DNA from: an uncultured Bacteroidia bacterium
Lineage (GTDB): Bacteria; Bacteroidota; Bacteroidia; Bacteroidales; UBA932
NCBI GenBank assembly: GCA_902794005.1
Contig: CADBFO010000003.1
Location: forward strand, 41,890 to 105,889
Length of the DNA stretch: 64,000 bases
Reading direction: 5' to 3'
Under the pieces are notes generated by a model. It was given only the letters and a program-made list of their open reading frames with translations, was not told where the DNA came from and did not search any database. This document shows, piece by piece, positions 8,753-24,811 of this stretch; within the stretch, counting starts at the first letter, position 1, and each line of letters begins with the position of its first letter. The translations under genes and the position numbers were made by a program.

Positions 8753-11593
8753 ATGGAAAAAGGAAAGCGATGGGCGGCCCTGCTGCTCCCCGTTATGTTT
8801 TTTGCCGTCTCCTGCGGCGCTCCGGAGGAAGAATCTTCCCTCTATGAGGTGAATCCGTTTGTGGGCAGCGGCGGAATCGGCCATACCTACCCCGGGGCGA
8901 CGGCTCCGTTCGGTTTGGTCCAGCTGAGTCCGGATACCCGGAATGGCGGATGGATTGCCGCCTCAGGCTATCACGACGAGGACAGCACCATCATGGGCTT
9001 TTCGCATACCCATCTGAGCGGAACGGGCGGCGTGGATTTTGGAGATTTCCTGTTCACGCCCCTGCTGGGGGAAGTCCCCTTGACCGAAGAGGGCTTCCAG
9101 GTCTCCCCGCTCCCTTTTTCCAAACAAAACGAGAAAGCCTTCCCGGGCTATTATTCCGTCGTGCTTCCGGGCGTCACCGTGGAGCTGACGGCGCTTTCCC
9201 GAACCGGCTGCCATTCCTACGGCTTTAATGGGGAAGGGGAACGGCACCTGCTGATAGACCTTCGGCACAATATCGGCGAAACCCGCCCCAGTGACATTTC
9301 CTTCACCGCCGTGGCCGATACCCTCGTGGAAGGCGGCCGTCACGTGGCCGGCTGGGCTCCCGGGCGGGATATCTATTTCAGCGCCCGGTTCTCCGTCCCG
9401 TTCACCCGCTGCGTCCCCGACGGCAAGGACCGATATCTGCTTACTTTCCCGGCAGATACCAAGGGCGTTACCGTTACCGTGGGCCTCTCGCAGGCCAGCG
9501 CGCATGCCGCCCGGCAAAACCGCCTCTCGGAGGCTCCCCGATGCCGGTTCGGCGAAGTGCTGGACCGCTCGAAGGCGCTGTGGGAAGAGCAGCTCGGGAA
9601 AATTGTCATCGAAGGGGGTACCAAGGCCCAAAGGGTCAACTTCCACACGGCTCTTTACCATACCCTGGTGGCTCCGAACCTCATCAGCGACGTGGGCGAG
9701 AGGCCGTTTTATTCCACACTTTCCCTTTGGGATACCTACCGTACCTGGAACCCGCTGCAGACCCTCCTGAATCCGCAGCTGGTGAGCGACATGGCCCGGA
9801 GCCTGGTCCTTACTTACCAGCGGTACGGCAAACTGCCTCTCTGGCCGCTCGCCGGGGTGGACACGGACTGCATGATCGGCTATCACGCCGTGTCGGTCCT
9901 GGCCGATGCATGGCTTCGCGGCATCCGCGGCTTCGACGGGGAAGCGGCCCTGGAGGCCATGGTGGCTTCTTCCAACCTGGATCCGGCTTCGGACTGGTAT
10001 AACGCATACGGCTACATTCCCTGTGATTTCGCTTCCGAATCCGTGTCCCGCACGCTGGAGTTCTGCTACGACGACTGGTGCATCGCCCGCATGGCCGAGG
10101 CTCTCGGGCACCGGGATATCGCCGCGGAGTACGATGCCCGCGCCCTCCGCTACCGCAACCTGCTGGACCCTTCCACCGGCTTTTTCCGGGGCAGGGATTC
10201 CGAGGGCAACTGGCGCAGTCCCTTCAATCCCGACGCCCGTTCCCGGGATTACACCGAGGCTACGGCGTGGCAATACCGGCACTATGTGCCGCAGGACATG
10301 GGCGGGTACATCGCCCTGATGGGCGGCCGGGCGGCGGTGAAAACCTCCCTGGATTCGCTCCTGACGTATGACTTTCGGGATCCGTCCATGGCCGGAGATG
10401 CCAATGTGACGGGCATGATCGGGCAGTATGCCCACGGCAATGAACCCAGCCACGGATCGGCCTGGCTGTATGCCTGTATCGGAGACCCTTCCTCCACGCA
10501 GCGGTGGGTCCGGTACATTCTGGAGGAAATGTATGCCCCCACCCCGGAAGGTATCTGCGGCAACGAGGACTGCGGCCAGATGAGCGCCTGGTACGTGATG
10601 GCCTCGCTGGGCCTGTACCCCCTCTGCCCCGGCAGCGGAGAGTTTGTGCTGGGGGCTCCGCTTTTCCGGAAAGCCACGCTGAATCTTCCCGGAGGAAAGA
10701 GCTTTGTCATCAAGGCCGACCATCCCGAATACGCTTTTGTGAAGGAGGTTCTTCTGAACGGGAAAAGGGTTGAGGAACAATTTATTACATACGAGGATAT
10801 CCTGAGGGGCGGCGAACTCTCCTTCCAACTTTCCAAGAAGCCTTTCCCCGGACGGGATGCTTTCCGGCCCCCGTATTCCATGACTGGGGAGAACCTGGTC
10901 TCCACGCCTGTCCTTCTGGGAAATCCCCGATTTTTCAAAGGCACTTTCCGGACGGAGTTCGACTGCCGTACTCCCGGTGCGGAGATCCGTTACACCCTGG
11001 ACGGCAGCGAGCCCACGGAGACTTCGGCCTTGTATGAGGGGGCTTTCCCTATCACGGATGAGGCAATCCTGAAAGCAAGGGCTTTCCGTGAGGGAATGAC
11101 TCCCAGCCCGCTGATGGAGTGCCGGGTGTTCCCGCTGGTGATTCATCCTGCCGTGCCGGCGCCCGCCTCCCTGGCACCGGGATGCCGCTACACTTATCAC
11201 CGGGGCTTTTTCAAGATGACGGCCGATGTGGTGGCTTCTCCGGCGGTCTCGCGCGGGGTGATGCCGGAACCGTCCATCCTGGACGCTCCCGACGAGGACC
11301 ATTTCGGCTACATTTTCACCGGTTATCTGGATGTTCCCGAGGAGGGCCTTTGGGAATTCGCCATCACCAGTGACGACGGATGCGTGCTGGAGATCGACGG
11401 CCATCTGGCCGTGAATGCCGACGGATCCCATTCCAATTCCACCGCTACGGGATTCATCGGCCTCGCGAAGGGCCTGCATGCCTTCACGCTCCGGTACCTC
11501 GAAGACTATGAGGGACAATATTTGGAGTGGAAGTGGAGAAGTCCTTCTTCGGAGGGCTTTGCCCTCATTCCCGTGTCGGCCATTTCCCGCTAG
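8753..11593 (+). CDS. GH92 family alpha-mannosidase lipoprotein with chitobiase C-terminal-like and PA14 domains
   Basis: This is a 946-residue lipoprotein (lipobox AVSC near residue 21). An in-frame ATG at 8711 exists, but it overlaps the previous gene and lacks a signal peptide, so I chose 8753. The GH92 core runs from VNPFVGSGGIGHTYPGA (~30) to ~700 and carries the family motifs FSHTHLSGTG, GNEPSHG (E564) and CGNEDCGQMSAWY (D606). GH92 enzymes are calcium-dependent exo-alpha-mannosidases. A small domain with YTLDGSEPTE matches the chitobiase/hexosaminidase C-terminal sandwich. A final PA14-like domain (DEDHFGYIFTGYLDVPEEG, SDDGCVLEIDG) probably binds sugar. The same architecture recurs in the minus-strand gene at 37555-40407, so the two are paralogues. 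The linkage specificity is unknown. Confidence 0.9.
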   Translation: MEKGKRWAALLLPVMFFAVSCGAPEEESSLYEVNPFVGSGGIGHTYPGATAPFGLVQLSPDTRNGGWIAASGYHDEDSTIMGFSHTHLSGTGGVDFGDFLFTPLLGEVPLTEEGFQVSPLPFSKQNEKAFPGYYSVVLPGVTVELTALSRTGCHSYGFNGEGERHLLIDLRHNIGETRPSDISFTAVADTLVEGGRHVAGWAPGRDIYFSARFSVPFTRCVPDGKDRYLLTFPADTKGVTVTVGLSQASAHAARQNRLSEAPRCRFGEVLDRSKALWEEQLGKIVIEGGTKAQRVNFHTALYHTLVAPNLISDVGERPFYSTLSLWDTYRTWNPLQTLLNPQLVSDMARSLVLTYQRYGKLPLWPLAGVDTDCMIGYHAVSVLADAWLRGIRGFDGEAALEAMVASSNLDPASDWYNAYGYIPCDFASESVSRTLEFCYDDWCIARMAEALGHRDIAAEYDARALRYRNLLDPSTGFFRGRDSEGNWRSPFNPDARSRDYTEATAWQYRHYVPQDMGGYIALMGGRAAVKTSLDSLLTYDFRDPSMAGDANVTGMIGQYAHGNEPSHGSAWLYACIGDPSSTQRWVRYILEEMYAPTPEGICGNEDCGQMSAWYVMASLGLYPLCPGSGEFVLGAPLFRKATLNLPGGKSFVIKADHPEYAFVKEVLLNGKRVEEQFITYEDILRGGELSFQLSKKPFPGRDAFRPPYSMTGENLVSTPVLLGNPRFFKGTFRTEFDCRTPGAEIRYTLDGSEPTETSALYEGAFPITDEAILKARAFREGMTPSPLMECRVFPLVIHPAVPAPASLAPGCRYTYHRGFFKMTADVVASPAVSRGVMPEPSILDAPDEDHFGYIFTGYLDVPEEGLWEFAITSDDGCVLEIDGHLAVNADGSHSNSTATGFIGLAKGLHAFTLRYLEDYEGQYLEWKWRSPSSEGFALIPVSAISR

Positions 11594-11693
11594 AAAGCCG
11601 ATTGTCATTTCTCAAAGTTTTTTTGGCGAAAACAAAAGAGATCCGGTGACGGATTTTTCCTATCTTGTATGGCGTGAATTTAACCCTACAGTT

Positions 11694-13877
11694 ATGAAGA
11701 TATTTGTTTCCGCTTTTTTCCTTGTGCTGGCCCTCGGTTTTCTGCAGCCGGCCGGCGCCCAATCCGTTATTGTTGAAAGCGCCCGTTTCTGCAAAGGGGA
11801 CAACCCCGCCTGGCAGAAGGCCGATTTTGACGACAGTGCCTGGCAGGTGCTCGCCTTGGACAAAGACTGGTTCCAGCAGGGTGTCCGGAATGCCAATGCT
11901 TACGGCTGGTACCGCCTCCATGTGGTGATTCCTTCCTCGCTGAAAGGAGGTGTCACCGGAGACATCCTTCTGGACATGGGCCCCATCGATGACACCGATG
12001 AGACCTGGCTCAACGGACACCTGGTGGGGAAGACCGGCCGCAATCCCAAGGAGGAAGGCGGTTTCGAAGGCAAGTGGGATACCCCCCGCCGTTATGTGGT
12101 TTCCCCTGAATGGGTGCGCTGGGACGAAGAGAACGTTATCGCCGTCCGCGTTTACAACGGTGGAGAACCCGGAGGCTTCTATGCCCAGCCTGTCAACATT
12201 ACCAGGCCGGAGTTGAAGGACTATGCGGGCATCACGCTGGAACGCAAGGGAAATGAATGCGTGGCCACTCTGAGCAGCCGTATCAAGACCGGCGGGACGG
12301 TGGAAGCGCAGCTAAGGGATGTCCTTACCGACGAATTGCTCTCTTCCAAGACTTGGAAAGTCCGCCCGACCGGCAAGAAGGACCTCAGCTTCCCGCAGTC
12401 CTTCCGGGAGGGTGTCCGGGTGGTCTTTTCCTATCGGGACGACAAGTTTGACGATTTCCTGGAAGCGAATATATGCGCTCCCTATATCCTCACTCCGCCC
12501 GCACCGGCTACGCCCCGCTACAACGGTCCGCTGGTGTTCGGTGTACGGCCCGGTTCTCCGGTCATCTTCCGTCTGGCCTTCTCCGGGGAGAAGCCTATGA
12601 CCTACAAAGCGGAAGGCCTTCCCGAGGGCGTTGTGCTGGATTCCGGGAAGGGCGTTCTCAGCGGCAGCGTCAAGGAGGAGGGAGACTATCCGATCGTTTT
12701 CACCGCCACCAACGCCAAGGGAAGCACCAGCGCTTCCTTCACCCTCAAGGTGGGCGCCCGGATCGCCCTCACCCCGCCCATGGGCTGGAATTCCTGGAAC
12801 TGCTGGGGCACCAGCGTATCGCAGGAAAAGGTGATGGCATCGGCCGTCGCCCTCATCAACCGCGGCCTGGCCGACTATGGCTACAGCTACATGAACATTG
12901 ACGATGCCTGGGAGGCTGACGAGCGCGCCGCCGACGGCACCATTCTCACCAACGAGAAGTTTCCCGACATGAAGGCTCTGGCCGACTGGCTGCATGGAAA
13001 CGGACTTCGCCTGGGCATCTATTCCAGTCCCGGAAGCCACACCTGCGGCGGCTATCTGGGTTCCCTGGGCCATGAGGAGCAGGATGCCAAAACCTGGAAC
13101 GAATGGGGTATCGACTATCTCAAATACGACTGGTGCGGCTACAACAAGGTTTTTGCCGCCAGCAGCGACCGCTCCACCGCCGCCTACATGCGTCCTTATG
13201 TGAAGATGCAGCAGTTCCTCCGCGAGCAGCCCCGTGACATTTTCTATTCCCTCTGCCAGTACGGCATGAACCATGTGTGGGAGTGGGGAGCCTTTGTCGA
13301 TGCCAACTCCTGGCGCACCACGGGCGACATCAACGACACCTGGGCTTCCCTCTACGACATCGGCTTCGTTCGGCAGGCGGGTCTCCATCCCTATGCCGGC
13401 CCCGGCCATTGGAACGACCCCGACATGCTGGTGGTGGGCAAGGTGGGCTGGAGCGACAAGCTCTGGGACAGCCGCCTCACCCCGGACGAGCAGTACACCC
13501 ACATCTCCCTGTGGTCGCTGCTGGCCGCCAACATGCTCATCGGCTGCCCGCTGGACCAGATCGACGATTTTACCTTCAACCTCCTTTGCAACAACGAGGT
13601 GAATGCCGTGAACCAGGATATCCTGGGGCATCAGGCTCACCAGGACGTGGTGGAGGACAACGTCCAAATCTGGAGCCGGGACCTTTACGACGGCGGCAAG
13701 GCCGTGGGCATCTTCAATCTGGGCGAGGCCGTCATGCCCACCCTTCTCAGGGGCGCCCTGGAGAAAATCGGCATCGAGGCCGATACCGTCCGGGACCTCT
13801 GGCGCCAGAAAGACATTCCTACTGATTCCGTGTACCAGATTCCTTCGCACGGTGTCCTGTATGTTAAAGTGAAGTAG
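11694..13877 (+). CDS. GH27 family alpha-galactosidase-like enzyme with N-terminal jelly-roll and Ig-like domains
   Basis: The protein has 727 residues and a signal peptide (MKIFVSAFFLVLALGFLQPAGAQ). Residues ~25-180 form a galactose-binding-like sandwich (KADFDDSAWQV, DTDETWLNG). Residues ~285-360 form an Ig-like domain (VLSGSVKEEGDYPI). The GH27 barrel begins at LTPPMGWNSWNCWG. The nucleophile D479 sits in YLKYDWCGYN and the acid/base candidate D545 in TTGDINDTW, with GHWNDPDMLVVG after it. GH27 enzymes retain configuration and remove alpha-galactose or related sugars. The frame is open upstream into the GH92 gene, but only the ATG at 11694 yields a signal peptide and respects the 100 bp gap. 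The adjacent GH106 gene starts directly after the stop. Confidence 0.9.
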   Translation: MKIFVSAFFLVLALGFLQPAGAQSVIVESARFCKGDNPAWQKADFDDSAWQVLALDKDWFQQGVRNANAYGWYRLHVVIPSSLKGGVTGDILLDMGPIDDTDETWLNGHLVGKTGRNPKEEGGFEGKWDTPRRYVVSPEWVRWDEENVIAVRVYNGGEPGGFYAQPVNITRPELKDYAGITLERKGNECVATLSSRIKTGGTVEAQLRDVLTDELLSSKTWKVRPTGKKDLSFPQSFREGVRVVFSYRDDKFDDFLEANICAPYILTPPAPATPRYNGPLVFGVRPGSPVIFRLAFSGEKPMTYKAEGLPEGVVLDSGKGVLSGSVKEEGDYPIVFTATNAKGSTSASFTLKVGARIALTPPMGWNSWNCWGTSVSQEKVMASAVALINRGLADYGYSYMNIDDAWEADERAADGTILTNEKFPDMKALADWLHGNGLRLGIYSSPGSHTCGGYLGSLGHEEQDAKTWNEWGIDYLKYDWCGYNKVFAASSDRSTAAYMRPYVKMQQFLREQPRDIFYSLCQYGMNHVWEWGAFVDANSWRTTGDINDTWASLYDIGFVRQAGLHPYAGPGHWNDPDMLVVGKVGWSDKLWDSRLTPDEQYTHISLWSLLAANMLIGCPLDQIDDFTFNLLCNNEVNAVNQDILGHQAHQDVVEDNVQIWSRDLYDGGKAVGIFNLGEAVMPTLLRGALEKIGIEADTVRDLWRQKDIPTDSVYQIPSHGVLYVKVK

Positions 13878-16800
13878 ATGCAGAAGATCAAACTCTTTCT
13901 ATGGATGGCTCTTCCCCTCCTGCTGCTGTCGTGCGGCAGGAGCGGAAAAGCGGGCTTTTCGCAGTTGGAGGACGGGTTCCGGAACGTTCCGGATTCCGTC
14001 CAAACTGCTGTTTACTGGTACTGGCTGGACAATTACATTTCCAAGGAAGGAGTGGTGAAAGACCTCCGGGCCATGAAACGCGTGGGCATCAACCGCGCCT
14101 TCATCGGCAATCAGGGCGTGGAAGGAGGCGACGGCCCCGTTCCGCTTTTCTCGGACGAGTGGCTGGACATTACCCATACCGCCTTCAAGACCGCCGGGGA
14201 ACTGGGCATCGAGATTGGCATGTTCAACTGTCCGGGCTGGAGCCAGTCCGGCGGTCCCTGGGTTACGCCGGAGCAAAGCATGAAGTACCTCGAAGGGCAT
14301 TTTCAGCAGGTGACGGGAAACGGCACCGAGCAGGTGCTCTCCCTCCCGGACGTGCCCCTGGACCGGATTGTGGACATCCAGGCTTTCCGAAATCCGGTGG
14401 GGGAATCCCGCAGCTGGACTTTAAAAACGCGGAAGGGAGTGCCGGCCGTCCTCCGGATGCAGGCGGACTTCCCGGTCCACAGCCTCAAGCTGGAAAGCGA
14501 CGGAAATCAGTGGACGGAAGCCACCCTTCTCTGTAACGGAAAGGAACTGACCTCTTTCACCTACGACAGGCACAACTTGAGTCCGAACGTGGGTTTCAAA
14601 CCCCTGTCCCCGTGGGTGGAGAGTTTCCCGTCGGGGGAATCCGGCAGTTACGAGCTCCGCCTGGAAGACCCGGCCGACGGCACCTTCACCGTTACGCTCT
14701 CTGAAATCGGCTTGATGCCCCATTATGCGGAAAAGAGCCTCGCAAAGCTGTTCCAGGAACCGCTTCCCATGTGGGACTGCTATATGTGGGACCATCCGCA
14801 GTATGTGAACTACCGGAACTGCGTGGACCCTGTTTTCCAGCAGAATATCACGGACCGCCTGGTGGACGGGAAGCTCCGCTGGACGGTGCCGGGCGGGGAA
14901 TGGACCATCCTCACCAGCTATATGCAGACCACCGGCGTCCGCAATGGCCCAGCGGTTTCCGAAGGCACCGGCCTGGAGGTGGACAAGATGAGCCGCCGCT
15001 ATGTTGCGGAGCATTATGACGCTTTTGTGGGAGACCTGTTGCGCCGCATCCCTCCCGAGGACCGCAAAAGCTGGAAAGTGGTGGTGGAAGACAGTTACGA
15101 AACCGGCGGCCAGAACTGGACGGACGACATGGCGCAGGTATTTGAAAAAACCTATGGCTACGACCCCCGTCCTTATCTTCCTGTCCTTCAAGGCCTTGTC
15201 GTGAGCACCATGGAGGAGAGCGAGCGCTTCCTCTGGGACCTTCGCCGCCTGGTGGCCGACAGGGTCGCTTACGATTATGTGGGCGGCCTGCGGGAAAAGG
15301 CGAATGCCGACGGACTCCAGACCTGGCTAGAATGCTACGGCCACTGGGGCTTCCCCGGCGAGTTCCTCCTCTACGGCAGCCAGAGCGACCAGATTGCCGG
15401 TGAGTTCTGGAGCGAGGGAAGCCTCGGAGACATTGAAAACCGTGCCGCTTCTTCCTGCGGCCATATTTACGGAAAGAACCAAATCTGGGCCGAATCCTGC
15501 ACGGCGGGCGCTCCCCAGTTCCACCGCTACCCGCGCCTGATGAAACAGCGCACCGACCGCTTCTTCTGCGAAGGCATCAACGCCACCCTGCTGCATCTGT
15601 ACATCCAGCAGCCCGACGACCGGCAGCCCGGCCGCGACGCCTGGTTCGGCAACGAGTTCAACCGGAACAATTCCTGGTTCGAGGGCATGGGCACCTTCGT
15701 GCAGTACCTCAAGCGCTGCAACTTCATGTTGCAGCAGGGCCGGTATGTGGCCGATGTGGCCTACTTCATCGGCGAGGATGCGCCCAAGATGACCGGCGTC
15801 ACGGATCCCGCCCTCCCCAAGGGGTACAGTTTTGACTACATCAATGCTGACGTGCTCCGGCATCACGCCCATGTGAAAGACGGCCGTCTGGTTCTGGACA
15901 GCGGCATGGAATACCGCGTTCTGGTGCTTCCGAGGCAGGAAACCATGCGTCCCGAGGTGTTGGAAGCCATTGCCGGCTTCGTGACGGACGGCCTTTGCAT
16001 CGTCGGAGACGCCCCCCTGCGTTCCCCCAGCCTGCAGCATGGCATTTTTGAATCGGACGAAAGGGTCCGGAAACTGGCGGCACAGGTTTGGAACGGAAGC
16101 GGAAAGGGAATGGTGTATCCCGCGGACAGCCCCCTGGAAAGGGTCCTGGACGATCTGGGCACCCGTCCCGATTTCTCCTACCCGGACGGGGAGGGAAATC
16201 TTCTCTTTATCCACCGTACCCTGGGTGCCGAAGGGGAAATCTACTTCCTTTCCAACCAGGAGGAGGAAGCCGTCGAGGTGCATCCTTCCTTCCGGGTGGA
16301 TCCTTCCCTGAAGGCCGAACTGTGGGACCCCCTTACCGGAGAAGTTCAGGGCTGGAACGGAGAAACCCTTTCCCTGGACCGCCTCCAGAGCGTGTTCGTG
16401 GTGTTCCGGAAGAAGACCAAGGCTCCCGGGCAGGCCCCGGTCACGGCGATGCCGGTAGAAGGTCCCTGGACTGTGGCCTTTGCCCCGTCGGCCGGGAACC
16501 CCGGCTTCTCCCGCACTTTTGACAGGCTCTCGGACTGGACTCTCAGCGAAGACCCCGCCGTGAAATACTACTCCGGCAATGCCGCATATACAAGTACCTT
16601 CACCCTTGATGCGCTTCCCGAAAATGCCGCCCTGGACCTTGGTGAAGTGATGGTTCTCTCCAGCGTGAAAGTGAACGGAAAGGATGCCGGCGGCGTCTGG
16701 ACCTTCCCGTACCGGCTTCCCGTATCGGCCCTTCTGCAGAAAGGGGTGAATACTTTGGAAATCACCGTGTACAACAATTGGCAGAACCGCCTCATCGCCG

Positions 16801-16913
16801 ACGAAAGCCTTCGTCCCGAGGAGCGCGGCACCTGGACCAATCACCATACTTTCGAGGCCGATGACCCGTTGCAGCCCTCCGGCCTTCTGGGTCCCGTCAG
16901 GCTTTTGTTTTAG
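13878..16913 (+). CDS. GH106-like alpha-L-rhamnosidase lipoprotein
   Basis: This 1011-residue lipoprotein (LLLLSCG, Cys at 19) starts on the base after the previous stop. The N-terminal region with YWYWLDNYISKEGVVKDLRAMKRVGINRAFIG is the typical GH106 barrel opening. Conserved blocks follow: FNCPGWSQSGGPW, VVVEDSYETGGQNW, EFWSEGSLGD, and AESCTAGAPQFHRYP. The C-terminal ~130 residues form a galactose-binding-like sandwich (VKVNGKDAGGVWTFPYRLP). GH106 enzymes cleave terminal alpha-L-rhamnose from rhamnogalacturonans by inversion. It lies in a run with three GH78 genes, which supports a rhamnose-rich substrate. The exact linkage is not readable. Confidence 0.85.
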   Translation: MQKIKLFLWMALPLLLLSCGRSGKAGFSQLEDGFRNVPDSVQTAVYWYWLDNYISKEGVVKDLRAMKRVGINRAFIGNQGVEGGDGPVPLFSDEWLDITHTAFKTAGELGIEIGMFNCPGWSQSGGPWVTPEQSMKYLEGHFQQVTGNGTEQVLSLPDVPLDRIVDIQAFRNPVGESRSWTLKTRKGVPAVLRMQADFPVHSLKLESDGNQWTEATLLCNGKELTSFTYDRHNLSPNVGFKPLSPWVESFPSGESGSYELRLEDPADGTFTVTLSEIGLMPHYAEKSLAKLFQEPLPMWDCYMWDHPQYVNYRNCVDPVFQQNITDRLVDGKLRWTVPGGEWTILTSYMQTTGVRNGPAVSEGTGLEVDKMSRRYVAEHYDAFVGDLLRRIPPEDRKSWKVVVEDSYETGGQNWTDDMAQVFEKTYGYDPRPYLPVLQGLVVSTMEESERFLWDLRRLVADRVAYDYVGGLREKANADGLQTWLECYGHWGFPGEFLLYGSQSDQIAGEFWSEGSLGDIENRAASSCGHIYGKNQIWAESCTAGAPQFHRYPRLMKQRTDRFFCEGINATLLHLYIQQPDDRQPGRDAWFGNEFNRNNSWFEGMGTFVQYLKRCNFMLQQGRYVADVAYFIGEDAPKMTGVTDPALPKGYSFDYINADVLRHHAHVKDGRLVLDSGMEYRVLVLPRQETMRPEVLEAIAGFVTDGLCIVGDAPLRSPSLQHGIFESDERVRKLAAQVWNGSGKGMVYPADSPLERVLDDLGTRPDFSYPDGEGNLLFIHRTLGAEGEIYFLSNQEEEAVEVHPSFRVDPSLKAELWDPLTGEVQGWNGETLSLDRLQSVFVVFRKKTKAPGQAPVTAMPVEGPWTVAFAPSAGNPGFSRTFDRLSDWTLSEDPAVKYYSGNAAYTSTFTLDALPENAALDLGEVMVLSSVKVNGKDAGGVWTFPYRLPVSALLQKGVNTLEITVYNNWQNRLIADESLRPEERGTWTNHHTFEADDPLQPSGLLGPVRLLF

Positions 16914-16938
16914 CATACAAAACAAAACAGATATCGAT

Positions 16939-23059
<6,121 letters not shown>

Positions 23060-23060
23060 A

Positions 23061-24770
23061 ATGAAAAGATTACTCCTCATATTGGGAATGACGGGCCTTC
23101 TGGGAGCGTGCTGCTCCCGGGAAGGCTCCGTACCGCAGGAGAAGCCTGAATTTATAACGGAATACCTGAAGCCTGTGCGGATTGTGTGCACCAACGGGCC
23201 GGTGGAAAACGCCGGGTTCCTGCTTGAGTCCGATGCCGGCCAGGTGAGCACCGGAGAGAAACGGGTGGTCACCTTCCGGGAAGGAGGCTCCGTTCTTCTG
23301 GATTTTGGGAAAGAACTTCAGGGCGGCATCCAGATTGTTCGCACCATGAGCGGTTCCCACAAAGCCGCCCGTGTGCGCCTGTGCCTGGGCGAATCCGTGA
23401 CCGAGGCGCTCAGCAGCGTGGATGCTCCGGGAAGCACGGCCACCAACGACCATTCGGCCCGGGACGTGGAGATCCCGCTTCCCTGGGTGGGAAGCGTGGA
23501 GTTCGGCAACAGCGGCTTCCGCTTTGCCCGAGTGGACCTGGTGGACGGGGATGGGGAAGAGGTGAGCCTGCTGTCGGTCCGGGCCATCTCGCGCATGCGG
23601 AACCTGGATTATCTGGGAACTTTCCGCTGCTCCGACGAGCGCCTGAACCAGATTTGGCAGACGGGGGCCTATACGGTCCATCTCTGCATGCAGGACTACC
23701 TTTGGGACGGCATCAAGCGTGACCGGCTGGCCTGGATGGGAGACATGCATCCCGAGGTGATGACGGCGAACACCGTCTTCGGGAACCAGAAAGTTGTCCG
23801 CAAGACCTTGGACTATGTGCGGGACAAGACTTCTCCCGCGCAATGGATGAACGACATCTGTTCCTACTCGCTCTGGTGGATTATCATCCAGCACCACCTG
23901 TATCAATGGTACGGGGACCTGGATTATCTCAAGGAGCAGCAGGAATACCTGAAGGCCCTCCTCCACACGGTGATGGGCCAGATGGACGGAAACCGGGAAG
24001 CCTATGCGAGCGGCCGCTTCATCGACTGGCCGTCCAACGACCAGCCCGAAGTGATTCATGCCGGTCTGCAGGCCCTCAGCGTCCGCGCGCTGGAAGCCGG
24101 TGCCGAGATGGCCTCCCGGCTGGGCGAGAAAGCCTTGCAGGAAGAATGCCGGAAGGCTGCGGACAAGCTCCGCACCTATGTCCCCGACATGATGGAAAAC
24201 AGCCAGGCGGCGGCGCTCCTGTCCGTTTCCGGCATGGTGGATGCGGGTGAAGCATCGGCCCTTATCCTTCGGAACGGGGCCGACAAGTTCACCTCCTTCA
24301 TGGGCTATTACCTCCTGGAGGCCTTGGCCCGGAGCGGCCATTACGCCGAGGCCATGGACCTGATCTCCACCTATTGGGGCCGGATGCTGGATCTGGGAGC
24401 CACCACCTTCTGGGAGGATTTCAACTATGTGGATGCCAAGAATGCCGCACGGATCGATGAAGTGGTCCCCGAGGGCAAATTCGACATCCATGCCGACGGC
24501 GGCGCCTGGTGCTACGTGGGCCTCCGTCACAGTTTCTGCCACGGCTGGGCAAGCGGTCCCACGGCCTGGCTGAGCGAGCACGTGCTGGGCATCCAGCCTG
24601 TGGAGCCTGGTTTCCGCCGGGTGAGCATAGAACCGCATCTGGGCAATTTGGAATGGGCCGAAGGAACCCTTTCCACCCCGCAGGGTATCATTGCGGTAAG
24701 GCATGAGAAACAGCCCGACGGCAGCGTAAAGACCACGGCAAAACTTCCCAAAGGCGTGAAGAGAATCTAA
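23061..24770 (+). CDS. Short GH78-family alpha-L-rhamnosidase-like lipoprotein
   Basis: This 569-residue protein is compact for GH78, with only one N-terminal sandwich before the helical barrel. The N-terminus MKRLLLILGMTGLLGACC gives a lipobox (LGAC). The barrel carries DGIKRDRLAWMGD (D216 and D221), the variant signature seen in shorter GH78-like enzymes where Asp stands at the position of Glu. DGGAWCYVGLRHSFCHGWASGP near the C-terminus is typical of the barrel end. It starts 1 bp after the preceding GH2 stop. Rhamnose cleavage is the likely role, but the short subfamily is less well characterised. Confidence 0.8.
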   Translation: MKRLLLILGMTGLLGACCSREGSVPQEKPEFITEYLKPVRIVCTNGPVENAGFLLESDAGQVSTGEKRVVTFREGGSVLLDFGKELQGGIQIVRTMSGSHKAARVRLCLGESVTEALSSVDAPGSTATNDHSARDVEIPLPWVGSVEFGNSGFRFARVDLVDGDGEEVSLLSVRAISRMRNLDYLGTFRCSDERLNQIWQTGAYTVHLCMQDYLWDGIKRDRLAWMGDMHPEVMTANTVFGNQKVVRKTLDYVRDKTSPAQWMNDICSYSLWWIIIQHHLYQWYGDLDYLKEQQEYLKALLHTVMGQMDGNREAYASGRFIDWPSNDQPEVIHAGLQALSVRALEAGAEMASRLGEKALQEECRKAADKLRTYVPDMMENSQAAALLSVSGMVDAGEASALILRNGADKFTSFMGYYLLEALARSGHYAEAMDLISTYWGRMLDLGATTFWEDFNYVDAKNAARIDEVVPEGKFDIHADGGAWCYVGLRHSFCHGWASGPTAWLSEHVLGIQPVEPGFRRVSIEPHLGNLEWAEGTLSTPQGIIAVRHEKQPDGSVKTTAKLPKGVKRI

Positions 24771-24811
24771 GTTTTCAACAGATATATGTTTAACGACCAA
24801 ATCATCCAACC

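Noticed and set aside
11661-11668. TATCTTGT before the GH27 gene as a promoter -7 box
   Set aside because: It misses the TTTG end of the consensus and has no TTTG 19-21 bp upstream.
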